A stretch of DNA of 64,000 nucleotides from Comamonas granuli NBRC 101663 (GTDB taxonomy: Bacteria > Pseudomonadota > Gammaproteobacteria > Burkholderiales > Burkholderiaceae_C): assembly GCF_000739995.1 (NCBI RefSeq), contig NZ_BBJX01000005.1, positions 248,001 to 312,000 on the forward strand, given 5' to 3'. Positions 6,989 through 17,706 of this stretch are shown here, in pieces; position 1 is the stretch's first letter; the number at the start of each line of letters is the position of its first letter. The position numbers and the translations under genes were made by a program. The notes below the pieces were generated by a model. That model saw nothing but the letters and a program-made list of their open reading frames with translations, was not told where the DNA came from and ran no database searches.

Positions 6989-7843
6989 ATGTCCCAGATG
7001 CCCCTTGACTGGCTGCAGCCGGCCTGGCCCGCCCCGGCCCATGTGCATGCGCTGTGCACCACGCGCCATGGCGGCTGCAGCCTGCCGCCCTTCGACAGCA
7101 TGAACCTGGGCGACCACGTGGGCGACGACCCGCGCGCCGTGGCGGCCAACCGAGCGCGCCTGCAGGCCGTGCTCCAGGCGGCCACGCCGGGCGCGCGCGC
7201 GGTGTTCCTGCAGCAGGTGCATGGCACGCAGGTGGCCGTGCTGGCGCCGGGCATGGTCGACGGCGGGCGCTTTGACGCCTGCGTGAGCACGCAGCGCGGC
7301 CTGGCCTGCACCATCATGGTGGCCGACTGCCTGCCGCTGCTGCTGACCGACACCGCAGGCCGCGTGGTGGCCGCCGCCCATGCGGGCTGGCGCGGGCTGG
7401 CGGGGCAGGGCGGCGTGGGGGTGATCGAAGCGGTCTACCAGCAATTTTCGGCCCTGGCGCTCTCCCATGCTGCGCCGGCAGCTACGGAAAATGTAGCGCC
7501 GGAGGGCGTGCACGCTGCGGCCGCACGCACCCTGGCCTGGCTCGGGCCGTGCATCGGGCCGCAGGCCTTCGAGGTCGGGCCCGAGGTGCGCGCGGCCTTT
7601 TGCGCGCACGATGCGGCTGCCGTGCAGCACTTTCGCCCCCAGGGCGCGGGCAAGTACCTGGCCGACCTGGCGGCGCTGGCGCGCCAGCGCCTGCAGGCCC
7701 TGGGCATCACGCAGATTTACGGCAACGACTCGGGCAGCGCCTGGTGCACGGCCACGCAGGCCTCACGGTTCTTCTCGCACCGGCGCGACGGCGCCGCCCT
7801 CGGCGGCAGCGGGCGCATGGCCGCCTGCATCTGGCTGGGCTGA
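6989..7843 (+). CDS. pgeF: peptidoglycan editing factor PgeF (laccase-domain / YfiH family)
   Basis: The 284-residue protein from ATG 6989 has the DUF152/YfiH multicopper-like fold: HALCTTRHGGCSLPPFDSMN at the start, FLQQVHGTQVAVL, TIMVADCLPLLLTD, the signature AAHAGWRGL, then WLGPCIGPQAFEVG and YGNDSGSAWC. YfiH/PgeF proteins bind Zn or Cu; E. coli PgeF is reported to remove mis-incorporated serine from muropeptide precursors, and relatives act on purine nucleosides. Residues about 152-169 (FSALALSHAAPAATENVA) are encoded by a copy of the dispersed repeat and form an extra loop not typical of the family. ATG 6998 is an alternative start. The 3' end overlaps the convergent membrane-protein gene. 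Confidence 0.9.
   Translation: MSQMPLDWLQPAWPAPAHVHALCTTRHGGCSLPPFDSMNLGDHVGDDPRAVAANRARLQAVLQAATPGARAVFLQQVHGTQVAVLAPGMVDGGRFDACVSTQRGLACTIMVADCLPLLLTDTAGRVVAAAHAGWRGLAGQGGVGVIEAVYQQFSALALSHAAPAATENVAPEGVHAAAARTLAWLGPCIGPQAFEVGPEVRAAFCAHDAAAVQHFRPQGAGKYLADLAALARQRLQALGITQIYGNDSGSAWCTATQASRFFSHRRDGAALGGSGRMAACIWLG
7443..7497 (-). repeat. dispersed ~55-bp repeat, copy 4, inside pgeF
   Basis: Minus-strand reading GTAGCTGCCGGCGCAGCATG followed by AGCGCCAGGGCCGAAAATT matches the family. The frame of pgeF is kept, adding an Ala-rich loop. Confidence 0.65.
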
Positions 7844-8071
7844 GGCCGGGCCCGCGGCCTGGCGCACCGCTGCCTCCTCGGCCTGGGCGCGGGCGCGCAG
7901 CGCGCGCTTGCGCGCGGGCGTGCCCAGGATATAGCCCACGATGCCCATGGGCAGCAGCCCGTAGAGCACGAAAGTGACCACGGCGCCGAGCACCGAGCCC
8001 GCGGGGCTGGTGGCCTCGGCCAGGGCCATGAGCAGGGTGACGTAGAACCAGGCGATGAGGACGAGGTACAT
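7763..8071 (-). CDS. small conserved-type membrane protein, function unknown
   Basis: A 102-residue protein from ATG 8071. Two hydrophobic helices are evident (residues about 4-19 and 28-50, MYLVLIAWFYVTLLMALAE and VLGAVVTFVLYGLLPMGIVG), followed by a basic stretch and a long Ala/Pro/Gln-rich tail. The membrane part looks like a genuine protein; the tail overlaps the 3' end of pgeF by 81 nt on the opposite strand and may be less constrained. I recognise no family. It lies between pgeF and phaC without obvious functional linkage. Confidence 0.6.
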   Translation of the reverse strand: MYLVLIAWFYVTLLMALAEATSPAGSVLGAVVTFVLYGLLPMGIVGYILGTPARKRALRARAQAEEAAVRQAAGPASAQPDAGGHAPAAAEGGAVAPVREEP

Positions 8072-8103
8072 GGCTGCGAGCGGTGGAATTCAGGCCGGTG
8101 CAA

Positions 8104-8119
8104 GGTAAGGAGCGTTACC
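8104..8119. promoter_or_regulatory. inverted repeat upstream of phaC
   Basis: GGTAA, a 6-nt spacer and TTACC form a dyad about 83 nt before the phaC start. It could be an operator or chance symmetry; no clear -35/-10 pair is visible near it. Confidence 0.2.
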
Positions 8120-8201
8120 ATACCAGCACCGTCCCGCAGGGGATGCGCAACATGGCTGACGGCGCTGCCCAGGCAGCGTGCGCGGCCGCACAGGAGTCAG
8201 C

Positions 8202-9908
8202 ATGGACCAGGATTCTCTCTGGGCGCAGGGCGCCCAGCAGTGGCAGAAAATGTGGGGCGAGGGCTGGGCGCAGGCCCTGCAGACGCTCCAGGCAGCGCCG
8301 CCCGGCCCGGTGCCGGCCCCGGTGCCGGAAATCCGCTTTGCCCCCGACAAGCTCCAGGCCCTGCACCAGGAATACCTGCAGGAGGCCGCCCGGCTGTGGC
8401 AGCAGGGCCTGCGCGGTGCGCCACAGGCCGCCGCGGCCGACAAGCGCTTCACCGGCGAGGGCTGGGCGTGCAACCCCGTGGCCGCCTACACGGCGGCGGC
8501 CTACCTGCTCAACGCGCGTACCCTCATGGGCCTGGCCGACGCCGTGCAGGCCGACCCCAAGACGCGCGCGCGCATCCGCTTTGCGGTGGAGCAGTGGATC
8601 GCCGCCATGGCGCCGAGCAACTTCCTCGCCTTCAACCCCGATGCGCAGAAGAAAGCCATGGAGACCCAGGGCGAGAGCATTGCCCTGGGCGTGGCCAACC
8701 TGCTGCACGACCTGCGCCAGGGCCATGTGTCGATGACGGATGAAAGTCTGTTCGAGGTGGGCCGCAACGTCGCCACGACCGAGGGCGCGGTGGTGTTCGA
8801 GAACGAGCTGTTCCAGCTCATCGAGTACAAGCCGCTCACCGCCAAGGTGCACGAGCGGCCCTTCCTGCTCATCCCGCCGTGCATCAACAAGTTCTACATC
8901 CTCGACCTGCAGCCGGAGAACTCGCTGATCCGCTACGCGGTCGAGCAGGGCCACCGCACCTTTGTGGTGAGCTGGCGCAACCCCGATGAATCCCTGGCGC
9001 GCAAGACCTGGGACGACTACGTCGAGGACGGCGCCATCCGCGCCATCGAGACGGTGCGCCAGATCGGCGGCGCCGAGCAGATCAACGCGCTGGGCTTTTG
9101 CGTGGGCGGCACCATCCTGGGCACGGCGCTGGCCGTGCTCGCCGCGCGCGGCGCGCAGCCCGTGGCGAGCGGCACCTTCCTGACCACGCTGCTGGACTTC
9201 ACCGACACGGGCATCCTCGATGTGTTCATCGACGAGGCCATGGTGCAGTTCCGCGAAATGCAGATGGGCCAGGGCGGCCTGATGAAGGGCCAGGACATGG
9301 CCTCCACCTTCAGCTTCCTGCGCCCCAACGACCTGGTGTGGAACTACGTGGTGGGCAATTACCTCAAGGGCGAGACGCCGCCGCCCTTCGACCTGCTCTA
9401 CTGGAACAGCGACAGCACCAACCTGCCGGGCCCGTTCTACGCCTGGTACCTGCGCAACACCTACCTGGAGAACAATCTCATCAAGCCCGGCAAGCTCACG
9501 GTGTGCGGGCAGAAGATCGACCTGGGCCGCGTCACGCTGCCCGTGTACATCTACGGCTCGCGCGAGGACCATATCGTGCCGGCGCGTGCGGCCTACGCCT
9601 CCACCCAGGTGTTGCCGGGCGACAAGCGCTTCGTCATGGGCGCCTCGGGCCATATCGCTGGCGTCATCAACCCGCCGGCCAAGGGCAAGCGCAGCCACTG
9701 GATCCGCGCCGACGGCCAGCTCCCCGCCACGCTGGACGCCTGGCTCGAAGGCGCCACCGAGCACAAGGGCAGCTGGTGGCCCGACTGGGCCCAGTGGCTC
9801 CAGGCCCACGCAGGCAAGCTGGTGGCCGCGCCCAAGGCCTATGGCAAGGGCGCCCGATTCAAGGCCATCGAGCCCGCGCCCGGGCGCTACGTCAAGCAAA
9901 AGGCCTGA
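8202..9908 (+). CDS. phaC: class I poly(3-hydroxyalkanoate) synthase PhaC
   Basis: Polymerises (R)-3-hydroxyacyl-CoA into PHA at the granule surface. ATG 8202 is preceded by AGGAG; an in-frame upstream ATG at 8178 has no such site. The 568-residue protein has the N-terminal synthase domain (WQKMWGEGW..., FTGEGWACNPVAAYTAAAYL) and an alpha/beta-hydrolase domain. Its nucleophile is C300 in GFCVGG, the cysteine variant of the lipase box, with D456 in SREDHIVP and H484 in GASGHIAGVINPP, matching the known Cys-Asp-His triad. WWPDW near the C-terminus is also typical. It is the first gene of phaC-phaA-phaB; phaA follows 47 nt downstream. Confidence 0.96.
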   Translation: MDQDSLWAQGAQQWQKMWGEGWAQALQTLQAAPPGPVPAPVPEIRFAPDKLQALHQEYLQEAARLWQQGLRGAPQAAAADKRFTGEGWACNPVAAYTAAAYLLNARTLMGLADAVQADPKTRARIRFAVEQWIAAMAPSNFLAFNPDAQKKAMETQGESIALGVANLLHDLRQGHVSMTDESLFEVGRNVATTEGAVVFENELFQLIEYKPLTAKVHERPFLLIPPCINKFYILDLQPENSLIRYAVEQGHRTFVVSWRNPDESLARKTWDDYVEDGAIRAIETVRQIGGAEQINALGFCVGGTILGTALAVLAARGAQPVASGTFLTTLLDFTDTGILDVFIDEAMVQFREMQMGQGGLMKGQDMASTFSFLRPNDLVWNYVVGNYLKGETPPPFDLLYWNSDSTNLPGPFYAWYLRNTYLENNLIKPGKLTVCGQKIDLGRVTLPVYIYGSREDHIVPARAAYASTQVLPGDKRFVMGASGHIAGVINPPAKGKRSHWIRADGQLPATLDAWLEGATEHKGSWWPDWAQWLQAHAGKLVAAPKAYGKGARFKAIEPAPGRYVKQKA

Positions 9909-9955
9909 GGCCCGGCCGCCCCCATTTTTTCATTTCACTGCACAAAGGACACACC

Positions 9956-11134
9956 ATGGAAGACATCGTCATCGTTTCGGCCGCCCGCACGGCCGTGGGC
10001 AAGTTCGGCGGCGCGCTCGCCAAGACGCCCGCCACCGAGCTCGGCGCCATCGTCATCAAGGAGGCCCTGGCCCGCGCCCGCGTGGGCCTGGACCAGGTGG
10101 GCGAGGTCATCATGGGCCAGGTGCTGGCCGCGGGCGTGGGGCAGAACCCTGCGCGCCAGGCCATGATGAAGGCCGGCATCGCCAAGGAAACCCCGGCCCT
10201 GACCATCAACGCCGTGTGCGGCTCCGGCCTCAAGGCCGTGATGCTGGCCGCCCAGGCCATTGCCACGGGCGACAGCGAGATCGTCGTCGCCGGCGGGCAG
10301 GAGAACATGAGCCTCTCGCCCCACGTGCTCAATGGCTCGCGCGACGGCCAGCGCATGGGCGAGTGGAAGATGCAGGACACCATGATCGTCGATGGCCTGT
10401 GGGACGTGTACCACCAGTACCACATGGGCATCACCGCCGAGAACGTGGCCAAGCAGTACGGCATCACGCGCGAGATGCAGGACGCCCTGGCCCTGGCCAG
10501 CCAGCAAAAGGCCGCCGCCGCGCAGGATGCCGGCCGCTTCGCCGATGAAATCGTGGGCGTGAGCCTGCCGCAGAAAAAGGGCGATCCCCTGCTGTTCAAC
10601 GCCGACGAATACCTCAACCGCAAGACCAGCGCCGAGGCCCTGGCCGGCCTGCGCCCCGCCTTTGACAAGGCGGGCAGCGTGACGGCGGGCAACGCCTCGG
10701 GCATCAACGACGGCGCCGCCGCCGTGGTCGTGATGAGCGCGAAGAAGGCCGCCGCCCTGGGCCTGACGCCCCTGGCGCGCATCGCCGCCTACGCCACCAG
10801 CGGCCTGGACCCGGCGACCATGGGCATGGGCCCGGTGCCGGCCTCGCGCAAGGCGCTGGCGCGTGCGGGCTGGAGTGCCGCGGACGTGGACCTGTTCGAG
10901 CTCAACGAAGCCTTTGCCGCCCAGGCCTGCGCCGTGAACCAGGAGCTGGCCCTGGACCCCGCGCGCGTCAACGTCAACGGCGGTGCCATCGCCATCGGCC
11001 ACCCCATCGGCGCCTCGGGCTGCCGCATCCTCGTCACGCTGCTGCACGAGATGCAGCGCCGCGGCGCGAAGAAGGGCCTGGCGGCGCTGTGCATCGGCGG
11101 CGGCATGGGCGTCTCGATGGCGCTGGAGCGCTGA
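9956..11134 (+). CDS. phaA: acetyl-CoA acetyltransferase (beta-ketothiolase) PhaA
   Basis: Condenses two acetyl-CoA to acetoacetyl-CoA, the entry step of PHB synthesis. The 392 residues from ATG 9956 match the family length. EDIVIVSAARTAVGKFGG opens the N-terminal half. The acyl-accepting cysteine is C88 in NAVCGSGLKAV, and AGGQENMS follows. The C-terminal half carries NVNGGAIAIGHPIGASG (catalytic His) and LCIGGGMGVSMALE (second catalytic Cys). The gene sits between phaC and phaB in one transcription unit. A biosynthetic rather than beta-oxidation role is inferred from this context. Confidence 0.96.
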   Translation: MEDIVIVSAARTAVGKFGGALAKTPATELGAIVIKEALARARVGLDQVGEVIMGQVLAAGVGQNPARQAMMKAGIAKETPALTINAVCGSGLKAVMLAAQAIATGDSEIVVAGGQENMSLSPHVLNGSRDGQRMGEWKMQDTMIVDGLWDVYHQYHMGITAENVAKQYGITREMQDALALASQQKAAAAQDAGRFADEIVGVSLPQKKGDPLLFNADEYLNRKTSAEALAGLRPAFDKAGSVTAGNASGINDGAAAVVVMSAKKAAALGLTPLARIAAYATSGLDPATMGMGPVPASRKALARAGWSAADVDLFELNEAFAAQACAVNQELALDPARVNVNGGAIAIGHPIGASGCRILVTLLHEMQRRGAKKGLAALCIGGGMGVSMALER

Positions 11135-11240
11135 AGCGCCCGCCGCAGCGCGCCTCTCAGTGTTTACCTGGGCGGGCGCCTGCACCAAACTTGGGTAGAG
11201 TGGAAGCGCAATCGTTTGAAACCGTCAAGGAGCACAGGAG

Positions 11241-11978
11241 ATGAGTCAGAAAGTAGCGTATGTCACAGGCGGCATGGGGGGCATAGGCACCGCCATTTGC
11301 CAGCGCCTGCACAAGGACGGGTTCAAGGTGATCGCGGGCTGCGGCCCCACGCGCGACTACCAGAAGTGGCTCGATGAGCAAAAGGCGCTCGGCTACACCT
11401 TCTACGCCTCGGTGGGCAATGTGGGCGACTGGGATTCCACCGTGGAAGCCTTCACCAAGGCCAAGGCCGAGCACGGCAGCATCGACGTGCTGGTGAACAA
11501 CGCCGGCATCACGCGCGACCGCATGTTCGTCAAGATGACGCGCGAGGACTGGGACCAGGTGATCGAGACCAACCTCAACAGCATGTTCAACGTCACCAAG
11601 CAGGTGGTGGCCGACATGGTGGAAAAAGGCTGGGGGCGCATCATCAACATCAGCTCGGTCAACGGCGAGAAGGGCCAGGCCGGGCAGACCAACTACTCGG
11701 CGGCCAAGGCCGGCATGCACGGCTTTTCCATGGCGCTGGCGCAGGAGCTGGCCACCAAGGGCGTGACGGTGAACACCGTGAGCCCGGGCTACATCGGCAC
11801 CGACATGGTCAAGGCCATACGCCCGGACGTGCTGGAGAAGATCGTCGCCACCGTGCCCGTCAAGCGCCTGGGCGAACCCAGCGAGATCGCCTCCATCATC
11901 GCCTGGCTGGCCTCCGACGAGGGCGGCTACGCCACCGGGGCCGATTTCTCGGTCAACGGCGGCCTGCACATGGGCTGA
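11241..11978 (+). CDS. phaB: acetoacetyl-CoA reductase PhaB
   Basis: NADPH-dependent short-chain dehydrogenase that makes (R)-3-hydroxybutyryl-CoA for PhaC. The 245-residue protein has the TGGMGGIG nucleotide-binding motif at residues 9-16, NNAG, catalytic S139, Y152 and K156 (INISSVNG and YSAAK), and the C-terminal ASDEGGYATGADFSVNGGLHMG typical of PhaB. It lies 106 bp after phaA with its own AGGAG site 5 nt before ATG. The gap is large enough for a secondary promoter. A strong terminator follows. Confidence 0.96.
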   Translation: MSQKVAYVTGGMGGIGTAICQRLHKDGFKVIAGCGPTRDYQKWLDEQKALGYTFYASVGNVGDWDSTVEAFTKAKAEHGSIDVLVNNAGITRDRMFVKMTREDWDQVIETNLNSMFNVTKQVVADMVEKGWGRIINISSVNGEKGQAGQTNYSAAKAGMHGFSMALAQELATKGVTVNTVSPGYIGTDMVKAIRPDVLEKIVATVPVKRLGEPSEIASIIAWLASDEGGYATGADFSVNGGLHMG

Positions 11979-11993
11979 TCCGCCCGCCGGCTA

Positions 11994-12023
11994 CAAAAAA
12001 ACCCCGCGGCTGCGGGGTTTTTT
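11994..12023. terminator. bidirectional rho-independent terminator after phaB
   Basis: A-run, CCCCGC, a 4-nt loop GGCT, GCGGGG, then a T-run. The A-run and T-run make it symmetrical, so it can end both the pha operon (plus strand) and the dap/ABC-F unit arriving on the minus strand. Confidence 0.9.
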
Positions 12024-12065
12024 GTGGGGGCTCTTGCCGGCCCCGGGCGTTGGCCGGAACGTGGC

Positions 12066-12140
12066 TCAGAGGCGTGCGGGGGCACGCTTGCGGTCGCGCT
12101 CGTCTTCGGGCCAGGCGTTCAGGGTGAAAAAGGTGTTCAT
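12066..12140 (-). CDS. possible 24-residue small protein
   Basis: ATG 12140 is preceded by GGAG with 9-nt spacing. The peptide begins MNTFFTLNAWPEDERDRKR and ends after five more residues at TGA. A hydrophobic start is followed by a charged tail. It lies between the end of the ABC-F gene and the bidirectional terminator at 11994-12023, so it would be the last ORF of that transcript or an independent short unit. Nothing else coding is visible in this 354-bp gap. Without comparison it is only a candidate; the good ribosome-binding site is the main support. Confidence 0.4.
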   Translation of the reverse strand: MNTFFTLNAWPEDERDRKRAPARL

Positions 12141-12232
12141 GGCAAAAAGCTCCGTTGATGGCTCTACAACGCAGCGCCGTGCGCAGCCGTTGACAGCCCG
12201 GCAGGCTTTTTTTGCACGTCTCGTGCCGCCCA

Positions 12233-12290
12233 TTTTGCTCCTGAAAGCGTAGCTGCCAGCGCTTGCTGCAAAAGCCCTGGAGGCCAAAAA
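12233..12290 (+). repeat. dispersed ~55-bp repeat, copy 5
   Basis: TTTTGCTCCTGAAAGCGTAG, then CTGCCAGCGCTTGCTGC and AAAAGCCCTGGAGGCCAAAAA. It is intergenic, just downstream of the ABC-F gene. Confidence 0.8.
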
Positions 12291-12332
12291 CACCCGAAAT
12301 TCAGCACGGCCGCGGTGCGCGTGCCGGCTTTT

Positions 12333-14353
<2,021 letters not shown>

Positions 14354-14357
<4 letters not shown>

Positions 14358-15289
14358 TCAGGAAGGGAAAAGCAGGAGAGGGCCGCACGCTCCACCAGCA
14401 GCACCTGGTCCTCGCCGGCGCTGGTGTCCAGCCAGAAGACGGGCAGTTGGGGAAACGCAGCCTCGAAGTGCGCGCGCTCGTTGCCGATCTCCAGTACCAG
14501 CACGGCGTGTTCGCTCATGCGGGCCGGGGCGGCGTGCAGCAGGCGGCGGATGAAGTCCATGCCGTCCGTGCCCCCGGCCAGGGCCAGGGTGGGCTCGGCG
14601 CGGTATTCCGGTGGGAGCTGCGCCATGCTGGCGGCGTTGACGTAGGGCGGGTTGCACAGGATCAGGTCGTAGGGGCCGGGGCAGGCGGCCAGCCCGTCGC
14701 TGTGCAGCAGGCGGATGCGGTGCTGCAGGCCGTGGCGCTCGACGTTGATGCGGGCCACGGCGAGGGCGTCGTCGCTGATGTCGGCGGCGTCGATGTGGAT
14801 CTCGGGCCAGGCCATGGCGGCGAGCACGGCAAGGCTGCCGTTGCCCGTGCACAGGTCGAGCACGCGCTGCGTGTGTGCGCCCAGAAAATCGTCGAAGCCG
14901 CCGTCAGCGATCAGCTCGGCGATCAGGCTGCGCGGCACGATGGCGCGCTCGTCCACGTAGAAGGGCACGCCCTGCAGCCAGGCCTCGCGCGTGAGGTAGG
15001 CGGCGGGCTTGCGGCTGCGGATGCGTTCTTCAAAAAGTGTAGCTACCAGCGCTTGATCGGCGGGCGCTACAGGCCTGTCTTCTATGGAGCCGGGGTCTTC
15101 GCCCAGGGGGCTGTCGAGCGGCAGGCCCAGGCGCCAGAGCACCAGCCAGGCGGCTTCGTCGCGGGCGTTGGTGGTGCCGTGGCCGAAGGACACGCCGGCG
15201 GCTTCGAGCAGGCGCGCGCCGGCGGCGACGAGCGCGCCCACGGTGGCGCCTTGCAGCGCCGGCAGGGCGGTGGGGCTGGCGCTGCTCAT
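14354..15289 (-). CDS. prmB: ribosomal protein L3 N5-glutamine methyltransferase PrmB
   Basis: SAM-dependent methyltransferase acting on a glutamine of ribosomal protein L3. The 311-residue protein starts at ATG 15289. [14 protein letters not shown] is the SAM-binding loop and NPPY (N213-Y216) is the glutamine-binding signature of PrmA/PrmB/PrmC. PrmB rather than PrmC is indicated by [16 protein letters not shown] and VLDLCTGNG with a long N-terminal helical domain. Both ends overlap neighbours by ATGA (dapE upstream, ABC-F downstream). Residues around [12 protein letters not shown] are encoded by a dispersed-repeat copy. Confidence 0.93.
15026..15080 (+). repeat. dispersed ~55-bp repeat, copy 7, inside prmB
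   Basis: AAAAAGTGTAGCTACCAGCG, CTTGATCGGCGGGCGCTACA, then GGCCTGTCT. It lies antisense to prmB and is read in frame as [20 protein letters not shown]. Confidence 0.7.
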
Positions 15290-16473
15290 GCCGGGGCGCC
15301 TGTGCGGGCCAGGGTGCTCAGGTGGGCAAGCGTGCGCCGGTAGATGTTCTTGAGCGGCTCGATGTCGGCCAGCGCGATGTGCTCGTCGATCTTGTGGATG
15401 CTGGCGTTGGGCGGGCCCAGTTCGATCACCTGCGGGCACAGCGTGGCGATGAAGCGCCCGTCGCTGGTGCCGCCCGTGGTGGACAGTTCGGTGGCCAGGC
15501 CGGTTTCCTCGGCGATGGCCTGCTGCACGGCCTGCACCAGCTCGCCGGGCGTGGTGAGGAAGGGCTCGCCGCCCAGGGTCCACTGGAGTTCGTATTCGAG
15601 CTCGTGGCGGTCGAGCACCGCCAGCAGGCGCTGCTTGAGGTCTTCGGCCGTGGATTCGGTGCAGAAGCGGAAGTTGAAGTCGATGACCACCGCACCGGGG
15701 ATGATGTTGCTCGCGCCCGTGCCGCCGTGGATATTGCTCACCTGCCAGCTCGTGGGCGGGAAATGGGCGTTGCCTTCGTCCCAGCGCATGGCGACGAGCT
15801 CGGTCAGCGCCGGGGCCACCTGGTGGATGGGGTTGCGCGCCAGGTGCGGGTAGGCGATGTGGCCCTGGATGCCGTGCACGGTGAGCTTGCCGCTCAAGGT
15901 GCCGCGGCGGCCGTTCTTGATCATGTCGCCGGTCTGGCGCACGGAGGTGGGCTCGCCGACGATGCACCAGTCCAGCCGCTCGCCGCGCGCGCGCAGGCGC
16001 TCGACAACGATCTTGGTGCCGTCCACGGAGGGGCCTTCCTCGTCGCTGGTGAGCAGCAGGGCGATGTCCATGCCGGGATCGGGTGTGGCAGCGAGGAATT
16101 CCTCCACCGCGACGATGAAGGCGGCGATGGAGGTCTTCATGTCGCTGGCGCCGCGCCCGTAGAGCTTGTCGCCCCGCACGGTGGGGGTGAAAGGCGGGCT
16201 GCCCCATTGCTCCAGCGGGCCGGTGGGCACCACGTCGGTGTGGCCGGCAAATACTATGGTTTTGATAGCTGCTTGCGCTTGATGGGCAGGCGCTGCACTG
16301 CGTTTTGCCCATAAATTGCTGACGCGGAAACTGTCCGGCCCGCTGTCCATGCGTTCGCAGACAAAGCCCAGGGCCTGCAGGCGTTCGGTGATCAAGTCCA
16401 GGCAACCGGCGTCGCTGGGGGTGGTGGAGGGCCGGGCGATGAGCGCCTGGGCCAGTTGCAGGGTGGAGGACAT
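15286..16473 (-). CDS. dapE: succinyl-diaminopimelate desuccinylase DapE
   Basis: Removes succinate from N-succinyl-L,L-diaminopimelate in the lysine/meso-DAP pathway. The 395 residues contain the M20 peptidase metal-site motifs: [33 protein letters not shown] and the C-terminal [12 protein letters not shown] dimerisation domain runs from about residue 180 to 295. The family is usually about 375-380 residues. Much of the excess is [13 protein letters not shown], encoded by a dispersed-repeat copy just before the first metal-binding histidine. The stop overlaps prmB (ATGA). It shares the unit with dapC and dapD, with pilU between. Confidence 0.95.
   Translation of the reverse strand: MSSTLQLAQALIARPSTTPSDAGCLDLITERLQALGFVCERMDSGPDSFRVSNLWAKRSAAPAHQAQAAIKTIVFAGHTDVVPTGPLEQWGSPPFTPTVRGDKLYGRGASDMKTSIAAFIVAVEEFLAATPDPGMDIALLLTSDEEGPSVDGTKIVVERLRARGERLDWCIVGEPTSVRQTGDMIKNGRRGTLSGKLTVHGIQGHIAYPHLARNPIHQVAPALTELVAMRWDEGNAHFPPTSWQVSNIHGGTGASNIIPGAVVIDFNFRFCTESTAEDLKQRLLAVLDRHELEYELQWTLGGEPFLTTPGELVQAVQQAIAEETGLATELSTTGGTSDGRFIATLCPQVIELGPPNASIHKIDEHIALADIEPLKNIYRRTLAHLSTLARTGAPA
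16249..16308 (+). repeat. dispersed ~55-bp repeat, copy 8, inside dapE
   Basis: ACTATGGTTTTGATAGCTGC, TTGCGCTTGATGGGCAGGCG, then CTGCACTGCGTTTTGCCC. It is read on the opposite strand in frame within dapE, close to the active-site HTD motif. Confidence 0.75.
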
Positions 16474-16490
16474 GGAAGAGGGGTGGGGAA

Positions 16491-17660
16491 TCAGGCGCCG
16501 GGCTTGATGTCGAGCACGATTTCGGTGAAGGAGGGAGCGTCGTCCTGCGCCTGCGCCTCGCGCGCTTCCTTGTGCGCCTGCGCGGCCTTGGCGGCGAGCG
16601 AGAAGTCGTTCTGCAGGCGCCACATCAGGTTGGTCGGCGAGTCGGCGTAGGCCAGGCCTTCCTTGCGGTCGATGCGGTTTTCCATGATCAGGCGCGCCAG
16701 GTCTTCCTCGAAGGTCTGCGAGCCCTCGGCCATGGACTTTTCCATGGCTTCGCGCACGCCGGAGAAGTCGCCCTTCTCGATCAGCTCGGCCACGAGCTTG
16801 GTGTTGAGCATGACCTCGACGGCGGGCAGGCGCTCGCCAGCGGCGGTGCGCACCAGGCGCTGCGAGATGATGGCCTTGAGGGCCGAGGACAGGTCGCCCA
16901 GCAGCGTGGGGCGCACCTCGACGGGGTAGAACGACAGGATGCGGTTGAGCGCCTGGTAGCTGTTGTTGGCGTGCAGCGTGGCCAGGCACAGGTGGCCCGA
17001 CTGGGCGTAGGCAATGGCGGCGGACATGGTCTCGCGGTCGCGGATCTCGCCGATCAGGATCACGTCCGGCGCCTGGCGCAGGGCGTTCTTCAGCGCAATC
17101 TGCAGCGACTGGGTGTCGCTGCCGACCTCGCGCTGGTTGACGATGGACTTGCGGTTGCGGAACTGGTATTCCACCGGGTCCTCGATGGTCAGGATGTGCC
17201 CGGACATCAGGCTGTTGCGCTTGTCGATCATCGCCGCCAGCGAGGTGCTCTTGCCCGAGCCCGTGGCGCCCACCACCAGGATCAGGCCGCGCTTTTCCAG
17301 GATCAGGTCACCCAGCACGGGCGGCAGGCTCAGCTCGCTGAGCTCCGGCACCTGCTGGCTGATGAAGCGGATCACCACGGCGTAGCTGCCGCGCTGGCGC
17401 ATGGCGCTGACGCGAAAGCGCCCCACGCCCGTGAGGGGCACGCCCATGTTGAGCTCGCCGGTTTCCTCCAGCTCCTCGATGCGGTCGGGGGGGACGATCT
17501 CGGCGAGCAGGTTCTTGGGCGCTTCGGGCGGCAGGATCTGGCTGTTGATCTGCACGCATTCGCCGTTGATCTTGATGAGCGCCGGTGCGTTGGCCGAGAG
17601 GTACACGTCCGAGGCCTTCTTCTCGGCCATCAGGCGCAGGATGCGTTCCATCGTGCTCAT
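16491..17660 (-). CDS. pilU: type IV pilus retraction ATPase PilU
   Basis: Hexameric AAA-like ATPase of the GspE/PilT family that helps retract type IV pili at the inner membrane. The 389-residue protein starts at ATG 17660. The PAS-like N-domain [19 protein letters not shown] is followed by Walker [10 protein letters not shown] (from residue 131), the Asp box TIEDPVEY, Walker [13 protein letters not shown] and the His box [14 protein letters not shown]. The extended C-terminus after [14 protein letters not shown] is PilU-like rather than PilT-like. Its position between dapD and dapE is unusual for a pilus motor; no other pilus gene is adjacent. It starts 46 nt after the dapD stop. Confidence 0.9.
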   Translation of the reverse strand: MSTMERILRLMAEKKASDVYLSANAPALIKINGECVQINSQILPPEAPKNLLAEIVPPDRIEELEETGELNMGVPLTGVGRFRVSAMRQRGSYAVVIRFISQQVPELSELSLPPVLGDLILEKRGLILVVGATGSGKSTSLAAMIDKRNSLMSGHILTIEDPVEYQFRNRKSIVNQREVGSDTQSLQIALKNALRQAPDVILIGEIRDRETMSAAIAYAQSGHLCLATLHANNSYQALNRILSFYPVEVRPTLLGDLSSALKAIISQRLVRTAAGERLPAVEVMLNTKLVAELIEKGDFSGVREAMEKSMAEGSQTFEEDLARLIMENRIDRKEGLAYADSPTNLMWRLQNDFSLAAKAAQAHKEAREAQAQDDAPSFTEIVLDIKPGA

Positions 17661-17706
17661 GCTGTCTCCCTCCGTGGTGGTGCTGCGCTGGCGCGGGTGG
17701 TGCGGC

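Noticed and set aside
8115-9899. 594-codon open frame antisense to phaC
   Set aside because: No motifs and the composition of a frame shadow; phaC has all catalytic residues in the plus-strand frame.
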